DNA of 64,000 bases, taken from contig CM060734.1 of NCBI GenBank assembly GCA_030704615.1, positions 11,718,001 through 11,782,000 of the forward strand. The letters run 5' to 3'. Source of the stretch: Takakia lepidozioides. Its lineage: Eukaryota; Streptophyta; Takakiopsida; Takakiales; Takakiaceae. Each line of letters starts with the position of its first letter. The stretch's first letter is position 1. The notes under the pieces were generated by a model. The model saw nothing but the letters and a program-made list of their open reading frames with translations. It was not told where the DNA came from and did not search any database. This document shows positions 1 through 10,700 of this stretch, piece after piece. A program made the position numbers and the translations under genes.

Positions 1-1
1 G

Positions 2-594
2 GTGAAATTGATAGTCAATCAACTACTGCGTAAAATGAACTACTGCTGTAATGTATGGTCAGTAGATTTGCCACCGACTCCGCGAGAGCAACTGACATAT
101 GACCTGAGTCCTGGTAGTACTAGTGGTAGTGAAGATGAAGGTGACCAGGGCAGTGAGATGGAGACTCGGGTCAAAGTGATGATGAGCATGGGCTCAGTGC
201 CAGAGGTGAGTTGGCAGAATCATCATCTTTTAAGAAGAAGAAAAAGATGATTTCTGTGGAGCGTGATGAACATGAGCAGGAACCACAAGCCAAAAAATCT
301 AAATCTGCATCAAAGGAGCATGATATTGTGAAAGAGCCAAGGAAGTCTAAGGTGGGACGACAGCCAGGTTCACCATCAAAGAAAGGCCACAAAAAGAAGA
401 AACCTGTTGCTGACAGGGTGTCTATTGCGAAGACAACCCGTGCTGCTCATCTGGCAGAGGGTGGCTTGCTGCAGTGGACAATCATGTTTTGTTTCCCATC
501 ATCATCACTCCTCCCAGGTTTAATCTCCACTTCCCTCTTCCGTTTCATTTTGCGTGGGCTACTGTATTCAACATCAGGTGAAGGAACCTCATGA
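2..594 (+). other. Lysine-rich open reading fragments, unidentified
   Basis: Two overlapping plus-strand reading frames. The first (from the window edge to about 250) is acidic and serine-rich in its middle; the second (211-594) has a run of lysines followed by many K, E and S residues with several nuclear-localisation-like basic clusters, then a hydrophobic tail that is probably not coding. The frame changes near 195-215, so this is either the end of a gene entering from the left with an unseen intron or a decayed copy. I do not recognise a family and assign no function. Composition alone cannot prove that it is translated. Confidence 0.25.
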
Positions 595-802
595 CACGGG
601 TTACGGTGAAATTGTCTGCTAGCAATACTCGGAGTAACATCAAAGCTGGAGTTAAGAGTAGTAGCATCATGATTTGAGTTCAGGGTACTTGCTGGTATGT
701 AGGTGCTGCCAGCTTTGAGGGCGCCAGGGTTTGTTCCCGAGAAAGAAATAGAAGCTTGTCCAATGTAATATATGTACTTGAAAGGATTCACATGTAGGTC
801 TA

Positions 803-1200
803 GTGGACTCCCCACATGCTGTATGGACATTGACAGTACTGGCATGGGCATTTTGTGTAGTCCATTGGAAAACAAAAAGAGGGAAGGGACTTTACTATGA
901 ATGGATGGAAATTCATACCACTGGGCATGGAAATATGTGTACTTCAGGAGAGACCAAGTGAAATGCATGGACTCTACTATGTGTCAATGGACATTCAGTG
1001 CACTTGGCATGGAGACTTGTGTACATCAACAGCTCTGAAATGGAGGGAAGGGACTCTGCTATGATGGAAATTGAAAGCATTGGCCAAGGCAATATGTGTA
1101 CTTCAAGAGAGAGTGTATGAAGGGAAGGGACTGTACAATGTAGAGTCATACAGTCATTGTACAAAGGCAGTGAAACTGACAATATATGTAAGATGTGAAA
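803..1200. repeat. Degenerate ~80-bp tandem repeat, about five units
   Basis: Units begin near 803, 886, 967, 1049 and 1127. Each opens with a variant of GGGACTCTACTATG and contains a variant of GGCATGGAAATATGTGTACTTCA. Copies differ by many substitutions and small indels. Short frames on both strands through here are by-products of the repeat. Confidence 0.6.
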
Positions 1201-1367
1201 CCCCTAAAATCGAGAAGAGCTTACAGAAGTCAAAGAATGTAAAGGGAGAGATTCACCTTCGGCAGGTTTACTCTGAAAGTGGTTCATGCGAAGGTGAGGG
1301 CGATCTCCTATGGAAGCAGCCAGTAGATAGGCCAACACACTCCCACCAACTGCCATGCATCTCCTCT

Positions 1368-2320
1368 TCACAAAAAACGCTGGATACATTTCGTGGAGGT
1401 ACTGAAGTGGGTGTGTGCGCACCAAGGGTGGTAAATATGCTTGCAGCTTGCAATGAACCCTGCCCACTGTGGCTTAAATCCCATCCCATAGAAAGGGCAG
1501 TTAGCAACCCACAAACAAGTCTGAACTTCAGCTTCATTACCTTCAATGGCCGTTGATGGGAGAGGTATGCTCAGGTTAGAGTTAATGATCCCCTTCTGCA
1601 CCTTTTTTATGACAGCTAAAGCCGCTTCGTGGTGTCGTTGAGCAAATGAAAGATTTTCCTCGATTCTAAACAATCTACGACCCACATCATATGCTGACTT
1701 ACTGACACGTTCGTGCTCTAGGTTGCCCTCACTTGCAAGGCCCTGGAAGGTCTCAACAACACTCTTGTGAGAGCCGCTACAGACCCTGCTATGGGTCAGG
1801 GTTTATTCACGGTCAATGATATTGTGGTTCCTCCTCGCAGAGTCACCATGACACCACCAGAACGACGGAAGTGAGAGCAAATGTACACCCTAAAGCTCAA
1901 CTTTTAGAAATTTTCTCGTTTGCTCAAGGTTCGCACGCTACATGTAGGTTTCTCAGATTTCGCTTCCATTTCACAATCGACACCATCATCTCCAATACTC
2001 AGAAGCGGGCTCCTGACGGAGCCTTCCTGTGACGCTGTTCTGTGTTCGTCCGTACATCGCCCAATTCATTTTCAATCCGATTTGCTCACAGGTCAGACCT
2101 CTCACCACCCCACGCGATATCAAACGGGACGATGGCACAGATGGTTTTTGATGGACTACTATCCAGAGATGTTCTGTTTTGCGAATGAGTTCCACATTGT
2201 TGGTATGCATGTAGCTGTGGCCATTTTTATTGATCACAGGTCCAAACCACTTCGTCACCTCCTCCAAGGTAACGTCTCGTGGTACTCTAATGCGCTTGGG
2301 ACTTAAACCTTCAATGCAAA
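1368..2320 (-). pseudogene. Decayed minus-strand coding fragments, unidentified, possibly transposon-derived
   Basis: Two minus-strand stretches look protein-like. The 1986-2320 piece contains EVTKWFGPVINKNGHSY and ends EPASEYWR. The 1368-1685 piece contains CLWVANCPFYG and a zinc-finger-like CKHIYHPWC string. They are collinear on one strand but lie in different frames with stops between them, so they may be parts of one dead gene. The Cys/His cluster recalls zinc-binding tails of plant transposases, but I cannot name a family. No start codon or splice signals can be placed with confidence. Confidence 0.25.
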
Positions 2321-2937
2321 GACCAAACCTCTCGGCGAAAATAGCTCGACATATAGGAGTACCGACTCCTAAGTTTGGGATAGCAGCATTAAGAGATGCT
2401 GTAAATCAGACGGATACTTAGTATGCTGCTCGAGCTCAACTTTCACTCTCCGGCTACCATCCTATTTAAAAATACTCGGTTCAAGTGGGTCGTGAGTCAT
2501 CCTCCTACTATAGCTCCGGTACGCAAGTACACACTTCACAGCCTATGTGTCACTCCTTCTACCTAAGCGAGAGTTACATGTCTGTACTTGAAGCAGAGCA
2601 AAAACCTTCGAGTCTTCGCTGAGTGTCAGATCGTGCGTGCTTAGATTAGAGAGAGAAGATAAGAACAACATACAATCAACCGGTGACCGTCGGTGAGATG
2701 GTGCATCAGTACTCTAAAACCGCCGACAGTGTCGGCGAGGGTCGACGTATCGCGATTTCAAACTTGGCGCCATTATTACTGACACTGTCAATCTTAGATG
2801 GTTTAGATTTTGCAACATGGATTAACCCAACGGCTATTATTTTTTGTTATTTATAAATCTTGAAATTCTGCCAAGCATGGGACTTTGGAGGCGGCCACCT
2901 TGGGACTTTTTTGAGCCACCCTAGCTCGCAAACACCC
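2321..2937. other. No gene recognised
   Basis: Stops occur in all frames. No repeat unit, tRNA-like element or transposon terminus is evident. A copia fragment begins abruptly just after this stretch. Confidence 0.5.
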
Positions 2938-4157
2938 GGCAAGGAAATGCGTTTTTGTGGGATACAGCGAAGTGACTAAAGGTTATCGACTTTATGATCC
3001 TATCAAACGATATGTATTCAATAGTCGAGATGTTATCTTCAATGAAACTCAAGGAACTCTTACAAACGAGTCAGATTCAAATACTGATGTGCGTATTCAT
3101 GAGCTTGAGGCTGAACCAATCAATTTGGAAGGAGGAACATCTAATGTTCCAATTGAGGTATTTGAAGGTAAGTTATCATATCTCAATGGTCAAGATGATG
3201 AGTATGGAGAGGTTGAAGCACCCGGACCATCTCTCGAAGCACTATGCTATGAAAGATCTTGGTGAAATTCATTATTGTCTTGGAATACAGATTTTCCGAG
3301 ATAGACGCATTCATACAATCCACCTTAGTCAATGCAAATATATTGAGAGTATATATTGAAGAAATTTGGGATGACAATTGTAAACCTGTTTGTACACTAT
3401 GGTACAAAACAAAAGACTCTCCAAAGCTATATGAGCCCATAAGGGATAGGAGAAGATGAGACGATATATTCCGTATCAGAGTGCTGTGGGGTGCCTCATG
3501 TACGCAATGGTTGGTACACGGCTTGATATTGTCGTTGCTGTTGGAGCAGTATGTTAGTTCATGGCCAATCCTGGTTTAGAGCACTAGATTGAGGTGAAAC
3601 GGATATTCCGTTACCTGAAGGGAACCCTTGATCACGGTCTGCACTTCAGAGGGAGCTCAAGTTTGGGGTTGTATAACCTAACTCAGTCTCAGAAAGATCG
3701 TGATGCTGACTATGCATGATGTATTGATACCCGGTCTATAACCGGGTATACATTCATTTTGGCCTATGGTTCCATTAGTTGGAACAGTAAGAAACAACCA
3801 ACCATTGCATTATCAACAACTGAGGCTGAATATATGGCTGCAACACAAGCAGCAAAAGAGGCAATTTGGCTTCCAAAGTTATTGAAGGAGATTGGCTATC
3901 CACAAGAAGGTCCAACAACTCTTCAAGAGGACAATCAGAGTTGTATTTCACTTGTGAAAAATCCGACTTACCATGCGCTTACAAAGCATATTGATGTGAG
4001 GCATCATTTTGTTCGTGATAAGGTTGAGGATGAAATCAAGTTAATATTTTGCAGTAGTGAAAATATGGTAGCCGATGTGCTCACCAAGGGACTTCCTCGT
4101 AACAAGCACGATCGCTTCAAAACTATGATGGGAATAGTTAAGGTTGAGATTGCTTGA
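2938..4157 (+). mobile_element. Ty1/copia retrotransposon pol remnant (integrase tail, RT end, RNase H)
   Basis: The sequence opens with the typical end of a copia integrase (KCVFVGYSEVTKGYRLYDP, then SRDVIFNE). At about 3130-3230 most of the reverse transcriptase is missing, and the frame resumes at its C-terminal part (MKDLGEIHYCLGIQIF). A decayed stretch near 3480-3640 still encodes GCLMYAM and RYLKGTLDHGL. RNase H is the best preserved part (3759-4157): SISWNSKKQPTIALSTTEAEY, where STTEAEY is the family hallmark, then KHIDVRHHFVRD and NMVADVLTKGLP. Frame changes, an internal deletion and the absence of gag, protease and a 5' LTR show a dead, 5'-truncated copy. It is joined at its right to its own 3' LTR. 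Confidence 0.9.
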
Positions 4158-4176
4158 TTATCTCGCTCAAAGGGTG

Positions 4177-4497
4177 TGTTGGAATGACAGCTCCATATTC
4201 AACAAATCTACAACTTGACTAACAAACAAAGAGAGACACATAAAAGTAACTCTATGTTTGGAGATGCTTTTAATTAAAGGAAAAGTAAGTCCATTGTGGG
4301 AATAATTTGTATATAGAAAAAGTAGGTGTAAAAAGGCAAGTCTTTTATAGATTGCTTTTTAGAACTATATAAGAAGCTCGGGGTGAACCATAGAGTTGTT
4401 GTTTTATGACACACTCTAGCTTGTGGTGGTTCTAAGGTTGGGTGGTGAGCTTCTATTCACAAAGCATTTTTTCAGGTCCCAGGCTTATTTTTCTACA
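4177..4497 (+). repeat. Copia 3' LTR
   Basis: Starts TGTTGGAATGACAG directly after a short purine-rich tract (CTCAAAGGG) downstream of the pol stop, and ends near TTTCTACA, giving TG...CA termini and about 320 bp. No matching 5' LTR was found in the window, so the right boundary rests on the CA end rule and is approximate. Confidence 0.6.
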
Positions 4498-5403
4498 ATT
4501 ATGCGGGCTCAGATTTTTCTTTGCTGGAGGTGAGTCGGTGACTGTCACACTGGGATGTCTTATTAAGCCATGAACATAAAGAAATACAGGAGAAAAAACA
4601 AGACTTCCACAGTGCTATCTGTTGTGTCGGCGTGCTCTCCTATTTCAATGAAGCATTTTTAGAACTGCTTGCATGCTTTTCTCAGACTGCAATGAGTAGC
4701 CAGCCCGATCAAGGAAATGTTGAAAAACTCATCATGGGCTGTTTGCATGCAAGGAAAGCCGTATGATAGAGTGCCATTCCAATGTGGTGTGGTGAGTAAC
4801 CCAATTGCTGTCTTCACAATGCATATGGAACACGAACTCATGCACAGCTCCATGTTTGTTTACACAGCTAGTCAACTTGCCTTCGCCCGTGTCCATGCCT
4901 GCCGATACATCTCTTCACTCACAGGCTAATCTAGTTGAAGTCGCAGAAACCCATGGCAGCAAGCCCAAATTGACAAAGCATACATGAAAGCAAGTCTCCC
5001 ACTTCTTTGCTTCATCCACCTAGGGCGAGAATACCAAAGGCCCTAGCATTTCTGCATGGTCAGAGAATTTTCTTTCAAGCCATGATCTTGACCATCTACT
5101 GTTGATGGAAATCTTCTTCCAGCTTACAGTTTCAGACAAATGGTAAATTTCAGAGACAGCTTGATCATTAGACCCTTAGCCATCTTCACATAAAGACTTT
5201 TACATTCCACAACTAACAGCAGTTACTGCTACCGAGTCCTCCTCCCAACCTTATTTCCCAAAGTGACTCACGAATCTGAATAGACTAAATGAAGAGGAAT
5301 TTGGCATCAAAGAGTACCAAAGCTATTTCATCCATCTCCAGACACACTGTGCAGCAAAGCTGTTTGAGCACATCTGCAGTTTTGGAGCCTCTAAAGTGAT
5401 GAC
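4498..5403. other. Intergenic sequence, no gene recognised
   Basis: Only short unconvincing frames. It lies downstream of the minus-strand F-box/LRR gene and may include its 3' untranslated region. No clear repeat or transposon end is visible. Confidence 0.4.
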
Positions 5404-6915
5404 TCATGACAACATGGTGAAACCGACCACAAGCCTTATAGCTATGGCAACCACCCCTTCACCCTGCACCCCTCTGCAATATGGAATGCACAGGCTTCTC
5501 AACATCTGACACTTGCTCACCCCCTCAAGGCCCGTGTCTGTGATCCTCGTGAAGGCCAGGCTCAAATGAGTCAGCTGTGTGCATCTTTGTGTTAGGACAT
5601 GAAGCGCCTCATCTGTCACAAAGGGACATTGGTCCACAATGAGAGACTCCAACCCTGGGAAGGGAGACTGCATGCATATCGGTTATGGACTCACCCTTCA
5701 CAAGAACAAGCTGCTTCATCCTCTGCAACCCCCTGACAATGACACACATATCCAAACCATTCACAGAAGTAAAGCTGAGGTCCAAAAACTGCAAGTTGAT
5801 GCAGGTTGCGACCGCACAGTACCCAATTGCAGAAGGGCCGCTGCAACCTGCAGATCTACGTTTCCAACCCTCGTTTCCCGCCCATCAACATCTGCAACTC
5901 AACATCTCGCACACCCCTAGGATGGGATAAAGAGAAATGTCTCAAGTCCAGCCCACACAACCCAATCTCTGCCAGTCCCTGTCTTTTGCTCATCAAATGG
6001 TCAAGAGCCAGATCAGTTAAAGTTTTGCATAACAAAGCTGCTTTTGACAGATTCAAAGCCTCCAAATGACGTTTTCGAAGCTTGGGACATTTGAGACTAA
6101 CCCCTATTAGGGCCGCATCCCTCAATGGTACCAATCGACCAAATTCCGGTTTACGGATGCTATTGAAAGTACAGCATCATCCAGACTATCTCTTTGCTCC
6201 GTTTCGAAGGCTACAGACAGCAAGGAAGAACACCTCGCAAGTTCTCTCACGTTGGCAGCCTGGAATTTTAAAGCGATCTCCCGTAATTCAGACTTCAAGG
6301 CCAAATCAATGTTTATCGAACCCAGATCCAAAACTACTCTAAGCAATCCTCCACATCTTGAACCAATAACCACCAAGCCTGCGGAAGAAAACCTAAAGTG
6401 GCCCTTCAGAGTGAGTTCCTGCAGACCACAACAATCCGAGATGGCTTCCAGAGCCTCGTCTGTCAGACTCCTACAACTCTCCGGCAGCAAAATCCGCCAT
6501 AACTGGCAGCCTTCCATCAAGGCAAGAATGCCCGCATCTCGCAACAATGGCATGCATACCAAACTTACATGCTCCAGCACTTCACAACTGCTAGCGAACG
6601 CCGATATCCCCTCGTCAGTAATTTTCTTTTGCACCTGATCCTTGTGCCCGCTTCGCAGCCATCGCAAATGGGTGAAGGCTGATGTAGCCAGCTTCAGATC
6701 TGAGTCCTCCAGCTGATTCGTACACTGCGTAAGGTGCCAGAGAAGCGAGGCCCGGCAGCGCAGCATCAACTTGTGTGCACCACCCCATGTGACAGCCTCA
6801 TTCCACACCCTGCACACCAAGGCTGCTGCGTCCAAATCGCTGTGCAACCTCCGCACAATGTGTGCCACCAACCCACCATTCCTAAGCGCCGTCTCCGTGC
6901 TGCTCTCCCTTCTCT
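5404..6915 (-). pseudogene. F-box/LRR protein gene (AMN1/RNI-like), disrupted by frameshifts
   Basis: Read on the minus strand, the first part (6915-6122) has an F-box-like start (LVAHIVRRL, then AAALVCRVWNEA) followed by cysteine-containing leucine-rich repeats (ITDEGISAFASSC, LTDEALEAISDCC). Repeats continue in other frames: 6134-5856 (AALIGVSLKCPKL), 5794-5680 (LQFLDLSF-like) and 5673-5404 (FVTDEALHVLTQRC, ITDTGLEGVSKC). Plant proteins of this class are SCF ubiquitin-ligase substrate receptors. At least three frame changes (near 6130, 5800-5860 and 5680) interrupt the chain, and the F-box frame has no in-frame ATG before an upstream stop near 6940. This looks like a recent pseudogene; assembly indels are an alternative because the repeats themselves are well preserved. 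It faces away from the TVP38-type gene. Confidence 0.7.
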
Positions 6916-7197
6916 GACTCTCCGTGCCCTCCTTACTCTAGAGAGACACTCATGCCCACAGGGCCGCATCCATCGCCACGCCCTGCCAGTCAGGCAAGGG
7001 GCGCAGGGAGCAGCACCGAATGTTGTAGGTTGTGGGTTCTAGGGTGCTGGCCAGGTGGCGGTCTCTCACTTCGACAAGCAGGCTTTCTCTCTCTCACAGC
7101 GAATGGGCAGGCGTACTGGAGCCTCGCACGACAACTGGGACGGAGCTGGGACAGCTCCTCGCCGCGTCTCCGCGTCTCCTACGCCTTCCTCTCTTGC

Positions 7198-7205
7198 TAT
7201 AAAAG
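7198..7205 (+). promoter_or_regulatory. TATA box of the TVP38/TMEM64-family gene
   Basis: TATAAAAG preceded by a pyrimidine-rich stretch, about 520 bp upstream of the chosen ATG at 7721. Spacing implies a transcription start near 7230 and a leader of roughly 490 nt. Position and consensus support it; there is no direct evidence of the start. Confidence 0.5.
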
Positions 7206-7720
7206 TACCCGCGCTTGTCTTGATCTGTGAATTTGTCTCGTAGCTGCTTCTGTCATCCTTGAGTATGACATTGGATCCGAAGTTGGGTTGTGTTCGAAGT
7301 TGGGGTTGAGCCTTGAAGTTGGGAATCGACTCCAAGGCTGCAATACTTGTCTATCTGGAACATTCAGGCCAAGGCGCGTGACGTACATCTGTGGATGGTG
7401 TGCGCGTGGGTTTCCAGTTTTGAGGGCTGGAGGGTCGATACCCTGGAGGGCAACACATTTTGTGCAAAGTCGTAGCTGATAACAGGGAAGTCCATTGCTT
7501 GCTATGAAAGTTTCTTTCTTCGGGGGAGCTCTCACTTGTTGGAAGGGCAAGCTGTAAATGGTCGTAGGAGTTTTTACAAGGGCAAAGAGGTTTGCTTGCC
7601 GGTAATGTGAGGTACGCAGTGCGGGGGCTGGGAAAGTGGGAAACGCTGGCGAATTCAGCCAAGTTTCGAGGGAAGCGGGACCATAGTCGCAAGTCGGGGG
7701 GCTGGCGTCGCAGTGTGGGC

Positions 7721-10700
7721 ATGTCGACCAAGTTGTGGCGCACTCTGGTGTTGCTGCTGCTGCTTCTGGCAATCCTTCTTGCCTGTGTTCAGCTGCCTCA
7801 TTTCTACCATTACGTTGAGCAGGTGATTGCTTCATAAATTTTCTCTAAATTTTCCATGTCTGTCACTCTTGATTTGTAGGACGAGTCATGTACGGTACCT
7901 AATTGGAGCCATTTTGATGTTTATGATTATCATGTTGTTCTGCCTACAACATTTTTATTGCAATGTTGGTGCCTGAAATGGCCTCAAAAGTTGTGTTCTC
8001 TGCCTTGGTTGGTGTACCGTCTGTTTACTTTGCACTTAAGCTGCTTTGACCAGTTATCCTTGCCCTGTCTCTCTATCTCTTTGTTTTGTTTGAAGCAACT
8101 GGCAGTGCAATTGTGACATTACTGCAGATTGTATGCTCTTTGCAAGTCAATCTTAGCAAGACCAAGATCATGGTTTTCAATGGCCCGTCTGATCGCAGAT
8201 TCAACTTCAACAACCAGGAAATTGAGATTGTGAAATTATCTGGGATTGGTTATCCACTCCCCCAAATTCCACTTTGCAGCAACTGCCCTGGACAGATTGA
8301 CTAAGGGTAAGGCGGCCTCCATCCGCCTTCAGGCCAAATGCAAACAGATACATCTGCGCCACCCCCCAACCAAAAAGTGGCTATTTGACAGCGTTGTCAC
8401 CCCGGCTGCCACTTATGGTTGTGGATTCTGGGCACCCGGTGTCCCAGTTTCCTGGTGGGAAAAGAATCTGGAACCATTGCAGTCATTTTTCTCCAAGCAA
8501 TGCTTGGCGCCAGAAGCACAACTCCATCTCATATCCTAGGTGCAGAGTTCGCATGCGTGCCACTGCAAGCCGAGGCCCTCTTCCGGCTTACAATCTTTCT
8601 TCATAGATTACAAGCCCTTCCACCCAAGGGGCTCATGGCAAGAGCCCTCGCTATGAGGCTCAAAGCTGCAGGTTTCAAGCACTCCTGGTATGCTCGAGTG
8701 GATAGTTTCTTTGAGCGCAATGGACTCTCTATTGCTTCACTATTACCAGTGAATCCAGAAGGGGTAGACATTACATCCAGACAGGACCACAACAGACTCA
8801 TCAGAAGGGAGCTTATGGAACTACATGTCAAGAGAACTTGGAACGACAAAGCTCCACTTCTATCGAGAGACATTCTTGGTGCTCCGAGATAACAGAATCT
8901 TAAGGCCCAATTACCTTTCGGCATCTTTATCCCCTTCCCTCCTGAGAGCATTGGGGCGGTTCAGGGTGGTTCCCACAACCTACGGATAGAGACTGGCAGA
9001 TGCAATGGGAGGACCGCCTATGTCCAGCTTGCATAGGGCGCAGCCGGGAAATTGAATCTGAAGAACACTTCTTCTATTGTCCTCTATATTACGAGATCCA
9101 TGGGAGATTCCACTGTTTATTCCGTGGAACCCAATCTCTCACTGAAGTCTTCCACTATGAGGATCAGAATTGGTTGGCAGCTTACCTGCACGAGGCCTTC
9201 ACCCTTAGACAATTACTCGAGCAATAGCTCTTATTCTTGGCTTTGCTTTTGTTTCCTCTCTCAAGTTTTCTTCCATTTGTCCCATAAGCTCTATGAGCTT
9301 TCCGCAGACGTTATAAAGCACCATTTCATTTCTCTTTTTCAGAGCACTCTATTTGTGGCTGTCAACATCAAAACCTCTCATGCTTGCGCATGGATGGGAG
9401 ACTGTCTGAGCACTGACCTCCGATCATACTGTGATGAGTGACACCGAGGTGCAAAGTAACATGGCACACACAACTTTAATGAGAAGAGCATTTGGGCTGG
9501 ATATTGGTGGACATTTTAGATGAATTACAATCTGGAGGTTTGTTTAGCAGCTGAGATAAATATTTATTATACGAAATTGGTAGCAACCTGGTGGAGTTGT
9601 TCTACAGCCTCTCTGCTAATTGTTGCAAGAAAGCTATAAGTCGTGTGTGCCATGTTTAAAAGTTTTATCTTAAGTTGCTTTCTCATTGGCTGCAGAGATT
9701 GAAGGAGTTCCTAATCTGGGTGCAGAAGGATGTAGGGCCTTGGGGTCCTCTAATTCTGTACGTTGACTCCCTCCTTTCTGTCTTGCTAGTATGTTTCAGG
9801 GCCTTTTTCTTGCCACCCATTTAAGGTTTTAAGCATGGCCACAGTGTTTTGGATCTGACTCCTAGGCTCTAGTGGACATTGCGTCTGACCTGGTGGTATT
9901 CGGTGTTTGTGAGATCATCCCTGTAACACTCGCTGTGACTGTGCGCTCCCTTATGCTACAAATTTTGGCACCTTTTTTTAAGTCAAGGTGATGGGGGTGA
10001 GCTTCACAAAGGACAAGGCCTCAAATTTTCATTTTAAAGATGATGCTTTTGTGTTGGGGGTGTGCAGTGCATTAGCTTACATCCCGTGCACAGTTTTAGC
10101 TATCCCAGCATCAATTCTCACGGTATGTTTTGCTTCAGGACTTCAGCAATTGTTCTTGATTGAAAGTGGTCTGACATAGGGGATTGGGTGGACCTGATAA
10201 TGAGCTTGATACTTTTGAGATGAATTAGGTGGGTGTTGTATGTTGACAGCTGGGAGGAGGATACTTGTTTGGACTGGTGGTTGGCTTTGCAACTGATTCA
10301 ATTGGATCAACAATCGGCGCTACTGCCGCTTTTCTGGTTGGCAGAACGGTCAGTAACAGTATTTATGTCTGTCTTGAGCTCTTTGCCACCATGGTCAACA
10401 ATCTCCGTATTTGAGGTCGGAGAGACAAACCCAGAGAGCTCGTATATTATGCCTGCATTCACAAGAACTTAGTAAGAATCAACATCTTTCTTGGTACAAC
10501 TTTTTGAATGACAGGTGGGAAGGTCATTTGTGACTTCAAGGCTCAAGAACTATCCCCAGTTTCAAGCTATTGCTACTGCTGTTCAAAAATCAGGGTTTAA
10601 GGTGTGTGTTTCTCCATGCACTGTCGTGTCTTTGTACCTTACAGGCTCTTCTGTACTTTTTTCTAGCAAATGTCCTGGGAGAGTTTATGCAACGTTTGAC

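Noticed and set aside
7197-7835. 212-codon minus-strand open frame
   Set aside because: It overlaps the TATA box, leader and first exon of the TVP38-family gene and has no family features.
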